A DNA stretch of 64,000 nucleotides from Novosphingobium pentaromativorans US6-1 (GTDB lineage: Bacteria > Pseudomonadota > Alphaproteobacteria > Sphingomonadales > Sphingomonadaceae): assembly GCF_000767465.1 (NCBI RefSeq), contig NZ_CP009291.1, positions 1,186,001-1,250,000 on the forward strand. Direction: 5' to 3'. Each line of letters begins with the position of its first letter. Position 1 is the stretch's first letter. Made by a program: the position numbers and the translations under genes. This document shows positions 37,311-45,259 of the stretch, one piece after another. The notes beneath the pieces are model-generated. The model was given only the letters and a program-made list of their open reading frames with translations, had not been told where the DNA came from and searched no databases.

Positions 37311-38642
37311 ATGACGCATCCTTCTTCCGGTCCATTCGATCTTGTCGTTCACGGTGCCATCCTTGCCGACGGAAGCCGCATGGCACTCGGCATCAAGGAT
37401 GGGCGCTTTGCAGCTATCGCACCTTCGCTGCCCCCCGCTCCACGCGAGATCGACCTGGGCGGGCGCCTCGTATGCGGTGGCCTTGTCGAAACACACCTCC
37501 ATCTCGACAAGTCCCGCCTGATCGACCGCTGCGGCTGCGGCCATCCCAGCCTGGCCCATGCAGTGAAAGCCGTGGCCGAAGCCAAGCGGAACTTCACGGT
37601 GGAAGACATCTATCGCCGTGCCGCGGCAACGCTCGAAGCGTGCATCGGCCATGGCACCACGCATATTCGAACCCACGTCGAAGTCGATCCGCGGGTGGGC
37701 CTGCGAGGGCTTGAAGCGATGATCGCCCTGCGCCGCGACTATGCCTGGGCTATCGAACTCCAGATCTGCGCCTTCCCGCAAGAAGGGCTGACCAACGATC
37801 CCGGCTGCGAAGCACTCCTTTTGGAGGCGCTCGAAAACGGCGCGGATCTGCTGGGCGGCGCCCCATACATGGACGCGGCCCCTCGCGAACAGCTGCAACG
37901 CCTTTTCACTTTGGCCAGTGCATACGATGTCGATCTCGACCTGCATCTCGATTTCGACCTCGATCCAGAAGGATCCCAGATCGGCGACCTGTGTCGCCTG
38001 ACCGCCCAGCACAAGCGCGGCGGCCGGGTGGCGATAGGCCATCTCACGAAGCTGGCAATGGTCTCGCCACTCAATCGCATCCCGTACCTGCAACGCCTGG
38101 CGGACGCCGGAATCGCGGTCAGCACTTTGCCGGCGACCGACATCTACCTGCTCGGCAAGGAGCTGGGCGTGCATGCTCCCCGCGCTCTTGCACCGGTACA
38201 TGCAATGGTCGATGCCGGCATCTCATGCGCGATCTCGACCAACAATGTCCTCAACCCCTTCACACCCTTCGGCGATTCCTCGCTGCTGCGGCTTGCAAAT
38301 TTTCACGCCAACGTGGCCCAGCTCGACAGCAAGGCGGCCATGGACAGGAGCTTTGACATGATCTCCACCATGGCCGCACGGTGCATCAATGCCGACTACG
38401 GCATCGGCGTGGGCCGGGCTGCGACTTTCGTGGCACTGGATGCGGCTTCGCCCGAACAGGCCATACGGGAAATCGCGCCTGCGCTGCTCGGCTATCGCAA
38501 CGGCCGTCGCAGCTTCACCCGAGCGCAAGTGGAGCTTCATCATCCCGAACATCGCCGGCATCGCGAACACCGGGAACACCGGGAACACCGGGAACATGGG
38601 CATGATCGCGAACTGTGTTTGTCTGAAGCCGAGTACTGCTGA
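37311..38642 (+). CDS. Second cytosine-deaminase-like amidohydrolase with a repeat-encoded tail
   Basis: 443 residues from ATG 37311. Same superfamily as its divergent neighbour: ETHLHLDKSRL, IRTHVEVDP, DLDLHLDFDLD, AIGHLTKL, and STNNVLNPFTPFG where most CodA relatives have an Asp (SGSDN); Asn at that position may alter metal chemistry. The C-terminus is a charged tail made by a 9-base tandem repeat (HRE units). Its stop overlaps the start of the GntR gene (TGATG). The substrate is unknown, possibly a ring ureide or creatinine-like compound. Confidence 0.78.
   Translation: MTHPSSGPFDLVVHGAILADGSRMALGIKDGRFAAIAPSLPPAPREIDLGGRLVCGGLVETHLHLDKSRLIDRCGCGHPSLAHAVKAVAEAKRNFTVEDIYRRAAATLEACIGHGTTHIRTHVEVDPRVGLRGLEAMIALRRDYAWAIELQICAFPQEGLTNDPGCEALLLEALENGADLLGGAPYMDAAPREQLQRLFTLASAYDVDLDLHLDFDLDPEGSQIGDLCRLTAQHKRGGRVAIGHLTKLAMVSPLNRIPYLQRLADAGIAVSTLPATDIYLLGKELGVHAPRALAPVHAMVDAGISCAISTNNVLNPFTPFGDSSLLRLANFHANVAQLDSKAAMDRSFDMISTMAARCINADYGIGVGRAATFVALDAASPEQAIREIAPALLGYRNGRRSFTRAQVELHHPEHRRHREHREHREHREHGHDRELCLSEAEYC
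38565..38600 (+). repeat. In-frame 9-base tandem repeat at the amidohydrolase 3' end
   Basis: GAACACCGG occurs three times exactly (38565, 38574, 38583), then once as GAACATGGG. It encodes a run of Glu-His-Arg and can change copy number without shifting frame. Confidence 0.9.
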
Positions 38643-39367
38643 TGGAAAAGGACCAACCGAACAAGACCGATCGATCGGAAGCCATTTATCGCGCCCTGCG
38701 CGAGGCGATCATCGAACAGGCGCTGGAACCCAGGACCAAGTTGTCCGAAGATCGCATCGGCCAGCAATTCGGCGCCAGCCGAACGCTTGTACGTCTCGCC
38801 CTAGGCCGGCTCGCCAATGAAGGCCTCGTCACTCTCGAGCCCAATCGCGGCGCTTACGTGGCGCTGCCCGAATGGGACGAAGCGGCAGAGCTGTTCGAAG
38901 TACGCACGGCCCTTGAGCGCATCGCAATCGAACGAATTGCCCGCAGCGCCGACATGGATGCGATCAGGCAACTGCGCTGTCACATCGAGGAAGAAGCAGC
39001 GGCAGCGGCGCTCGACGACCGCAGGAAGTCCATCCGTCTCGCAACGGAGTTTCACATTCTTCTGGCCGATCTGGCGCGAAGTCCCCTGCTGTCCGGCTAT
39101 ATCGCGCAACTCGCGTGCCGCTGCGGGCTACTCCTCGCCCATCATGACCCGACCCATTCGGCAGACTGCGCGGTCAGTGAACACGGCGCCATCATCGACG
39201 CACTGGAACAGGGCGATGCCGAGCGCGCGATCCACCTGTCGGACGCGCATCTTGGCGGGGTCCTGAACCGGGCCCTGGAAGGACGACCGCCTTTGGAGGG
39301 GCAGGATCTCGACCAGATCCTTGGCCCCTACGCCGAGCGGGTTCTGGCACAAGGATCGAAGAAATGA
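38642..39367 (+). CDS. GntR family regulator, FCD subfamily
   Basis: 241 residues. N-terminal winged helix (EAIYRALREAIIEQALEPRTKLSEDRIGQQFGASRTLVRLALGRLANEGLVTLEPNRGAYV), then a helical FCD effector domain (FEVRTALERIAIERIA, HILLADLARSP, EHGAIIDALEQGDAERAIHLSDAHL). The Asp/His metal or carboxylate pocket typical of FCD proteins is plausible. It is translationally coupled to the amidohydrolase upstream and most likely binds the twin palindromes at 37240-37273. Confidence 0.88.
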   Translation: MEKDQPNKTDRSEAIYRALREAIIEQALEPRTKLSEDRIGQQFGASRTLVRLALGRLANEGLVTLEPNRGAYVALPEWDEAAELFEVRTALERIAIERIARSADMDAIRQLRCHIEEEAAAAALDDRRKSIRLATEFHILLADLARSPLLSGYIAQLACRCGLLLAHHDPTHSADCAVSEHGAIIDALEQGDAERAIHLSDAHLGGVLNRALEGRPPLEGQDLDQILGPYAERVLAQGSKK

Positions 39368-39741
39368 ATATCGATGAACCCGAAGCACTCGCATCCCTGA
39401 CCGAGGCGAGCGATGCCTATGAGGCCGCCCTGCAGGACAACGACCTCGATAAGATGGACCAGCTGTTCTGGGACGATTTTCGCACGACCCGCTTCGGCGT
39501 GCGCGAAAACCTGCATGGCATCGCGGAAATCCGCGAGTTTCGCATTCAGCGTCCGGGTGGAGCGCCCGCCCGCGACAATCTTCGCCGCACCATTACCGTG
39601 TTCGGCCCCGATCATGGCCATTGCGCCATCGAATTCCGCTATCGGGGCAACGGTGCACTTGGGCGTCAGACCCAGATGTGGGTCCGCCTCGACGGCGCCT
39701 GGCGCGTGATCGGCGCGCACATCTCGCTGCTGCCCGCCTGA
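39364..39741 (+). CDS. hpxZ: AtzH/HpxZ-like protein (DUF3225)
   Basis: 125 residues, NTF2-like fold: LTEASDAYEAALQDNDLDKMDQLFWDD, TTRFGVRENLHGIAEIREFR, RRTITVFGPDHGHCAIEFRYRG, GRQTQMWVRLDGAWRVIGAHIS. These segments match the AtzH/HpxZ family. HpxZ is encoded with the amidase HpxY in Klebsiella oxalurate catabolism, and AtzH with AtzE in cyanurate degradation. The ATG overlaps the GntR stop by 4 bases, so it belongs to that operon. Confidence 0.82.
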   Translation: MNIDEPEALASLTEASDAYEAALQDNDLDKMDQLFWDDFRTTRFGVRENLHGIAEIREFRIQRPGGAPARDNLRRTITVFGPDHGHCAIEFRYRGNGALGRQTQMWVRLDGAWRVIGAHISLLPA

Positions 39742-39852
39742 GTGAAGGGGCCGCAGCGGCCCCGCCCACTTTCCGACCAGTCCTCCCGACGACAGGCAGG
39801 CCCCGCCCCGGGATCGCGAGGAGCAGCTTGCCCGCGCGCCAAAGGATAAGAC

Positions 39853-40833
39853 ATGACCCTGTTCGGCATCACCTTCGACCGTTTCCTCGGCGCGCTGCTC
39901 GTAGCGATCATCGCCGCCATAGCCCTGCCCTCGCTGGGCATGTCAGGCGGGCCGCTGCATGTCGATCTCATCTCGAAGTACGGCGTGGGACTTGTCTTCT
40001 TCCTCTACGGCCTCACGCTCGACCCAGCGCGAATGCGGGCGGGACTGGGCCACTATCGCCTGCACCTCATCGTCCAGACGACGACCTTCATCCTCTTTCC
40101 GCTGATCGTCCTGGCCTTGCATGCTCTGGCCGGGCCAGCGTTGACGCAAGAGGCGTGGACCGGATTCTTCTTCGTGGCAGCCCTGCCCAGCACGGTATCG
40201 TCCTCGGTCGCGATGGTTTCGCTGGCCCGGGGCAATGTCCCTGCCGCGATCTTCAACGCCACCCTGTCCAGCCTGATCGGCGTGTTGGTCACGCCCGCCC
40301 TGATGGCCTGGTACCTGTCCCAGTCGAGCATGCCGCTGAACCTTGGGAATGTTCTGATCAAGGTCGTGGGGCTTGTCGTAATGCCCATTCTTTTCGGCTC
40401 CATCGCCCAGCGCTGGCTGGCGGGATGGGCCATGCGCAACCGGAAGGTCATCCAGCTTGCCGATCGCGGCGTGATAACCGCCATCGTCTACAACAGCTTC
40501 TGCGATTCCATCGCGAAGGGCGTGTGGAGCGCCCACAATGCCGACCTGGTGGTGAAGATCGTCATCGGTGTCATCATTCTCTTCGCGATCGTCTATGCGC
40601 TCACGAACGCGATCTGCAACGCCCTGGGCTTTTCCCTGGAAGACAGGATCGCCTGTACTTTCTGCGCGTCGAAGAAGTCGCTCGCCACCGGCGCGCCCAT
40701 GGGTGCGATCATGTTTGCAGGCCAATCGGCCTTCGGCATCCTCATCGCCCCCATCATCCTCTACCATTTCTGCCAGTTGGTCATCACCAGCATCATCGCC
40801 TCACGCTTCGCTTCCCGGGCGGCGGATCAGTAA
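39853..40833 (+). CDS. Bile acid:sodium symporter (BASS/SLC10A7-like) family transporter
   Basis: 326 residues, 9-10 membrane helices. Family features: VGLVFFLYGLTLDPARMRAGL, FFVAALPSTVSSSVAMVSLARGN (crossover region with sodium-site residues), FCASKKSLATGAPMGAIMF. Relatives move organic anions, pantoate or unknown solutes. It lies 111 bases after the hpxZ-like gene, possibly in the same transcription unit, so it may take up the substrate of the amidohydrolases. Confidence 0.83.
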   Translation: MTLFGITFDRFLGALLVAIIAAIALPSLGMSGGPLHVDLISKYGVGLVFFLYGLTLDPARMRAGLGHYRLHLIVQTTTFILFPLIVLALHALAGPALTQEAWTGFFFVAALPSTVSSSVAMVSLARGNVPAAIFNATLSSLIGVLVTPALMAWYLSQSSMPLNLGNVLIKVVGLVVMPILFGSIAQRWLAGWAMRNRKVIQLADRGVITAIVYNSFCDSIAKGVWSAHNADLVVKIVIGVIILFAIVYALTNAICNALGFSLEDRIACTFCASKKSLATGAPMGAIMFAGQSAFGILIAPIILYHFCQLVITSIIASRFASRAADQ

Positions 40834-40870
40834 CAGGCAAGCGGACCGAGCGCCGCCGCAGGCGCCGCGA

Positions 40871-40898
40871 GCCTGCCCTCCTCCCCTGAAGGGCAGGC
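40871..40898. terminator. Hairpin between convergent genes
   Basis: Perfect 9-bp stem GCCTGCCCT / AGGGCAGGC with a 10-base loop between the BASS transporter and the amidase. There is no T-run, so it is a weak terminator candidate. Confidence 0.4.
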
Positions 40899-40912
40899 CG
40901 CGAACGAGGCAA

Positions 40913-42115
40913 TCAACCGAGCAGGCCTTCCAACGCGGCTGCAGTGGCCAGAAGCGTCTCGTCTTCGCCCCGACGAGCGAGCAGGCATAGCCCCAGCGGC
41001 AAGCCCTCGACACTTGCCACGGGCAAGGACACGGCGGGCAACCCGGCCAGTCCGGCGATGCACGTCATCGCGATCGTCCTGTCTCGCAGGCTCTGCTTTT
41101 CCGGCGCCGGCAATTCGAGCTGCGGCGCAGCCCCCGATGCCGTCGCGAAAGCGAGAACGCCGCCGGGGGGGACATGCTTCTCGAAGGCAGCGAGAATCTG
41201 TTCGGCCGCCATGTCCGCCAGATTTGCACGAGCGGGATCGGCCTTCGATGCCATCTCGAAGCGCAGGCCAATGCCCGGGCCGAACTTCGGCTTGTTACCC
41301 TCGATCCACTCACCGTGGGTTTTCCAGACCTCGACCGGCTGGCGGGCCAGGAACGCGTCTTTCCATTCCTGGAGACGCCCGTCCGCAAAGGAAGTGCGAA
41401 CGGTCTCGATGTCGAGATGCTTCGCGACTGCCTTGACCGCATCGTCAACGGCATCGGCCGCGTTGCGATCGGCAAGCGCGAGTACGTCCGTGGCAACCAC
41501 CAGACAGCGCGCGGCCGGCTTTTCGGCAAAGTCCGGCAGGAGCGGGCCGGTCGCCCTGGCAAGCCATGCTCCGCTCGATGCCAGCACGCCTACCGCGTCG
41601 AAGCGCGGTGCCAGCGGCACGAGACCGTCGACCGGAACCCGGCCATGCGTCGTCCTGATGCCGAATATACCGCAATAGGAGGCCGGCACGCGGGTCGATC
41701 CACCGGTATCGGTTGCCATGGCATAAGGAACCAGCCCTGCGGCGACCGCCGCGGCAGATCCGCTGGATGACCCACCGGGAATACGGCCGGGCGCCCTTGT
41801 ATTGAGCGGGGTGCCGTAATGGACATTCGTACCCGACAGGCTCAAGGCGAGTTCGTCGGTATGGGCGATACCGATGACATCGGCGCCCGCGTCCAGCCAC
41901 TGCTGAACGGCCCAGGCGTTGGCGGTTTCTACCGGCGCCTGTTCCAGCCAAGTCGGATTGCCGGCGCCGATGCCGTATCCCGCCACCGCGAACAGATCCT
42001 TGATTACCGTTTGGGAACCGGCCAGCGCCCCTGAACCGCTGCCACGCGCCAGGTGCGCCGGGCCCATCCGCAAGGCGCGGCAATGGTCCTGCGCCAGTTC
42101 CAGTTCGTTGATCAT
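40913..42115 (-). CDS. Amidase-signature enzyme, AMI1-like
   Basis: 400 residues from ATG 42115. Ser-cisSer-Lys triad: Lys in QTVIKDLF, the amidase-signature loop GGSSSGSAAAVAAG, and the nucleophile in DTGGSTRVPASYCG. The segments GNPTWLEQAP, HYGTPLN, YCGIFGIRTTHG and PKFGPGIGLRFE closely resemble plant AMI1 (indole-3-acetamide hydrolase) as I recall it, rather than the longer AtzE/HpxY amidases. It could act on oxalurate, oxamate or another amide in this nitrogen cluster, or on indole-acetamide. Confidence 0.85.
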   Translation of the reverse strand: MINELELAQDHCRALRMGPAHLARGSGSGALAGSQTVIKDLFAVAGYGIGAGNPTWLEQAPVETANAWAVQQWLDAGADVIGIAHTDELALSLSGTNVHYGTPLNTRAPGRIPGGSSSGSAAAVAAGLVPYAMATDTGGSTRVPASYCGIFGIRTTHGRVPVDGLVPLAPRFDAVGVLASSGAWLARATGPLLPDFAEKPAARCLVVATDVLALADRNAADAVDDAVKAVAKHLDIETVRTSFADGRLQEWKDAFLARQPVEVWKTHGEWIEGNKPKFGPGIGLRFEMASKADPARANLADMAAEQILAAFEKHVPPGGVLAFATASGAAPQLELPAPEKQSLRDRTIAMTCIAGLAGLPAVSLPVASVEGLPLGLCLLARRGEDETLLATAAALEGLLG

Positions 42116-42235
42116 GTTATTCCCCGATATTGAGCGAAGGCCGACCGGGCGAAGAATCGACACCGACGATCTACAAGATCATTTTATGACGTATTTTTAT
42201 GCGGTTGCACAAGTTGAAGGCAATGACGTGTATCG

Positions 42236-42679
42236 TCAGAAAGAGTCCTTGGATTCAGCATTCCACAGGACCTTGCCGTTCGCGAGCTTGATGGAGATCA
42301 CGCTGCCCATCGACGAACCGTTGCGCATTGGGTGCATCGTCACGCTGATGCGATCTCCGGCCTTCAGTGTCTCGCGGTTCCAGCCCTTGCGCGCGATGAT
42401 GTTGGGGGCATGGCATTCGCCCGCCCACTTGACGACTTCGCCGTCCGGCTGGCGCAGTTCCATGTGGATCCACACATGCGGCATCTGCCAGCGGAACTGC
42501 TCGACCGTGCCGACGACGGTTATCGTCTTTGCGTTGTCGAACATGGCGAAGCTGTGATGGGCGCCAGCCGTCGTCGGGGCAAGGCTGAGGCCGAGCGCGG
42601 CCAGGGCGGTTAGAACCGAAGTCGGGCCCACGCGCTTCATTGCGCGCCGTACCACGGGGTGCGGGACAGATTCAGACAT
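42236..42679 (-). CDS. DUF6152-like secreted protein, predicted mature N-terminus His-His
   Basis: 147 residues from ATG 42679. Basic n-region, hydrophobic core (VLTALAALGLSLAP) and an AGA cleavage site, leaving HHSFAMFDNAK as the predicted mature start. Conserved with the 44875 gene: HHSF.MFD, G.V..F.W..PHV.I, EC..PNII.RKGW and KAGD+I. No function is described that I know of. An N-terminal His after cleavage plus a conserved PHV His recalls histidine-brace copper sites; this is inference. Confidence 0.75.
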   Translation of the reverse strand: MSESVPHPVVRRAMKRVGPTSVLTALAALGLSLAPTTAGAHHSFAMFDNAKTITVVGTVEQFRWQMPHVWIHMELRQPDGEVVKWAGECHAPNIIARKGWNRETLKAGDRISVTMHPMRNGSSMGSVISIKLANGKVLWNAESKDSF

Positions 42680-42768
42680 GTTTTTTTGCTCCACGAATTG
42701 CTGCCGCGCGGTCCGCAGGCGACGGGCAAGATACGGCCCGCGCCCCGAAAGCGCGAAGAGGGACGCCG

Positions 42769-43263
42769 TCAGAGAAAGCCGATCCAGCGGCCGGCAAGGA
42801 TCGCACTGATCCAGAACACGATCGACGCACCACCCGAAATCTTCATTGCCGGGCTGGCCAGGGCATCTCCGCCCGCCAACTGCCACCGCTTCATGGCGTG
42901 GCTGTGGAAGAACAGGACATTGAGCGCAGCACAAACCAATACGACCAACTTGATGCGAAAGGCGGGGTTCTCCGCGAACATCATCGCGGACGAGATGAAC
43001 ATGAGTACCCCGGTAATCAAAGCGAGTGCAAATACACACCAGGTGAGCGGCAGAACTTCATCCATGACCGACTGCACGGCGCGGCGCTGGAACACGAGCC
43101 CGAGGATCCGCAGGTCGACGATCCAGATACTGCCGACAACCAGCGCGATGGCTATGACGTGCAGCGTTTCAAGGGTGGGATAGGCCCAGCTCGATTCACG
43201 GACGAATTGCGCCACGCCAAGCGACTCCAGGTCGGAAAGGAAAGACAAATCAACGCTTCCCAT
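42769..43263 (-). CDS. DUF6644-like inner-membrane protein
   Basis: 164 residues from ATG 43263. Four predicted membrane helices; the first carries a His (YPTLETLHVIAIALVVGSIWIVDLRILGL), with further His residues at FFHSHAMKRW. The end ILAGRWIGFL matches FAGRWIAYV of its upstream neighbour, so the two are paralogues. In-membrane His residues could ligate haem or copper. It lies between the second paralogue and the DUF6152-like gene on the same strand. Confidence 0.75.
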   Translation of the reverse strand: MGSVDLSFLSDLESLGVAQFVRESSWAYPTLETLHVIAIALVVGSIWIVDLRILGLVFQRRAVQSVMDEVLPLTWCVFALALITGVLMFISSAMMFAENPAFRIKLVVLVCAALNVLFFHSHAMKRWQLAGGDALASPAMKISGGASIVFWISAILAGRWIGFL

Positions 43264-43301
43264 AAGGCAACTCCTGCATTTGGCCGCCAGAAGGCACCGG
43301 T

Positions 43302-43763
43302 TCAGACATAAGCGATCCAGCGCCCGGCAAAGATGATGGAAGCCCAAAGAACGATGGTCACCGCAGCCAGCGCCTTGCCGCCGGCTTCGCGCCGAAGATC
43401 ATCGCCCCGGCGCACGACCAGGACGACTGCGGCCATGATCGCTGCGACCAGAACCATCTTCACCTGGAACAGCGCATTGGTCAGCTCGCGAGCGGGCTCT
43501 CCGATGACGAGAACGATGCCGGTGAGAAGCAGCACCAACCCTGCATAAAGGCCGACGAGGCCGGATCGGCGCATGACCGACGGCGACCGGTCGTCTGCCG
43601 GGGCCAGGCCGAGCAGGCGCAGGTTGATCATCAGCAAGGCGCCCGAGAGCGCCGCGATGGCGAGAATATGGACGCTCTGGACAAGTGGCGTGACCCATAG
43701 ATGATTGGCAATGAATGCGCTCGCCGAAGTCTGCGCTATTTGCTGGCTGGCTTGCTCGAACAT
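43302..43763 (-). CDS. Paralogous DUF6644-like inner-membrane protein
   Basis: 153 residues, four predicted membrane helices. First helix LVQSVHILAIAALSGALLMINLRLLGLAP contains the same His and LRLLGL pattern as the downstream paralogue; it ends in IIFAGRWIAYV. It is first of three same-strand genes (two membrane paralogues plus the DUF6152-like protein), with a repeated motif about 60 bases upstream of its ATG. Confidence 0.75.
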   Translation of the reverse strand: MFEQASQQIAQTSASAFIANHLWVTPLVQSVHILAIAALSGALLMINLRLLGLAPADDRSPSVMRRSGLVGLYAGLVLLLTGIVLVIGEPARELTNALFQVKMVLVAAIMAAVVLVVRRGDDLRREAGGKALAAVTIVLWASIIFAGRWIAYV

Positions 43764-43819
43764 CCGGGAAACCTCGTCCTAAACTGTGCAACACACCCTA
43801 GTCGAGGAGAGCGCGATCC

Positions 43820-43849
43820 GCTTTCAGATAGGGTTTGAAGGTCTTCACG
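43820..43849 (-). promoter_or_regulatory. Repeated upstream motif, copy A
   Basis: On the minus strand it reads GAAG-ACCTTCAAA-cc-CTATCTGAAAG. It lies 57 bases upstream of the DUF6644-like gene (43763) and also upstream of the divergent secreted-protein gene (43967). Copies B and C are at 50625-50656 and 49600-49630. Confidence 0.55.
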
Positions 43850-43966
43850 AATCGTTCGCGATGCAGATCGCCTGCGCTTGTGCAAAAGATGGAGCAGCAG
43901 CAGGAGGCCCCGACCTTCCCGCTAGCACCCGCAAGTCAACGCAAGTCACGCATCGGAGCACAATCC

Positions 43967-44761
43967 ATGCCTTCCGTCATTTCAAAGGCGCCCCCCCTTG
44001 CCGTGGGGCTGGCGCTCGTCCTCGCGCCGTCGGCGCAGGCCCAGGACCTTCCCATCGAAGGCATGTGGAACTACCGTGTATCGGAATGGACAGACGGCGC
44101 TTCGGTGCCCCAGCCCGAATTGACTCAGGAAGCCAAGGATCTCCTCGCAAGGAAGAAGGCTGCGGAGCGCTCCGGGTACACGCGAAGTGTTGCGAGCATG
44201 ATCTGCCTTCCTATCGGTTTTCCCGGCGTCATGTTCTTTCGCACGCCGATACAGATTCTCGCAGGAGCCGGGCGGGTTGCGATCACTGCCGAATCCGCCA
44301 TCGAGCCGCGAACGGTGTACTTGGACATCCCGCACCCGGATGTGTTGGATCCGTCATGGTACGGCAATTCCGTCGGCCACTGGGAGAGCGGCGACCTGAT
44401 CGTCGACACGGTCGGTCTCAACGGCCGCGGCAAGCATCACGGGATCTGGCAGGTGGGGCGCGACCTGCCCGGCACCAGTGACCAGGCGCATATTGTCGAG
44501 CGCTTCCACGTCGAACCCGATGGCCAGGTCCTGACCATGACAATGACGGTCGAGGATCCGGTCTACTATGCAAAGCCGTATTCGGTGACCGTGCATTACG
44601 ACCGCATGCCCAATGACAGCCCGCGCTACGAGGCTGTATGCGAAGTCGATTTCGACGCCCTTGCGAAAGTGGACCTCGAGGCGATCAAGGACATCGATGT
44701 CGAGGCCGAGCGGATGCTCGATCCGAACATCCAGTACAACCCTATCGACAGCTCCAAGTAG
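43967..44761 (+). CDS. Secreted protein of unknown function (paralogue 1)
   Basis: 264 residues from ATG 43967 with a signal peptide (LAVGLALVLAPSAQAQ). The mature part has IEGMWNY near the start, ICLPIGFPGVMFFRTPIQILAGAGRVAI, RTVYLDIP and YGNSVGHWESGDLIVDTVGL, a pattern shared with the 49756-50484 gene (GMW, PGMM..P.EIL..PGRI, R.IYL, SIGHWEGETLVVET). This beta-rich family is widespread in sphingomonads but I know of no assigned role. It precedes a DUF6152-like gene by 114 bases on the same strand. Confidence 0.75.
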   Translation: MPSVISKAPPLAVGLALVLAPSAQAQDLPIEGMWNYRVSEWTDGASVPQPELTQEAKDLLARKKAAERSGYTRSVASMICLPIGFPGVMFFRTPIQILAGAGRVAITAESAIEPRTVYLDIPHPDVLDPSWYGNSVGHWESGDLIVDTVGLNGRGKHHGIWQVGRDLPGTSDQAHIVERFHVEPDGQVLTMTMTVEDPVYYAKPYSVTVHYDRMPNDSPRYEAVCEVDFDALAKVDLEAIKDIDVEAERMLDPNIQYNPIDSSK

Positions 44762-44874
44762 ACACCTGCGTGCGCCTCCATCCGGCCTTTCCCCGCAGTA
44801 AAAGTCCTGTCGGGAAAACGGCTGTCGAACCGCAACTCACTGGGCTGCAGCCCCTATCGTTGATGAGGAAATCC

Positions 44875-45231
44875 ATGAAGAAGATCAGCAGCCTGGTTGC
44901 CATCGGCCTGGCCCTTTCGTCGCCGGCCGCATATGCGCACCATTCCTTCAACATGTTCGATTCGAGCAAGTACGTCGAATTTGACGGCGTGGTCAAAACC
45001 TTCACCTGGCGCAATCCGCACGTGATGATCACGGTTCAGGCAGGTAACAAGGTCTGGACGGTCGAATGCTCCACGCCGAACATCATCGGCCGCAAGGGCT
45101 GGAGCCCGACAGTGATGAAGGCGGGTGACAAGATCCGTTTCCGAATCCATCCGCGCAAGGACGGATCCGACTACGGCCTCGCCGTCTCGGCAAGGCTGCC
45201 GAACGGCACGATCATTACCGACAAGCCCTGA
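44875..45231 (+). CDS. DUF6152-like secreted protein, second copy
   Basis: 118 residues from ATG 44875 (GAGGAA ahead of it). Signal peptide MKKISSLVAIGLALSSPAAYA, then the predicted mature start HHSFNMFDSSKYVEF. Shared core with the 42236-42679 protein: G.VKTFTWRNPHVMITV, VECSTPNIIGRKGW, KAGDKIRF. The absence of a long N-terminal tail makes the signal peptide clear. It lies just before the allantoate-amidohydrolase-like gene (28 bases). Confidence 0.78.
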   Translation: MKKISSLVAIGLALSSPAAYAHHSFNMFDSSKYVEFDGVVKTFTWRNPHVMITVQAGNKVWTVECSTPNIIGRKGWSPTVMKAGDKIRFRIHPRKDGSDYGLAVSARLPNGTIITDKP

Positions 45232-45259
45232 TCACGGCTGCCACACTAGCGGAACTCCC

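Noticed and set aside
38565..38600. Possible CRISPR or regulatory repeat array
   Set aside because: Units are 9 bases with no spacers and lie in a coding frame; it is a simple tandem repeat.
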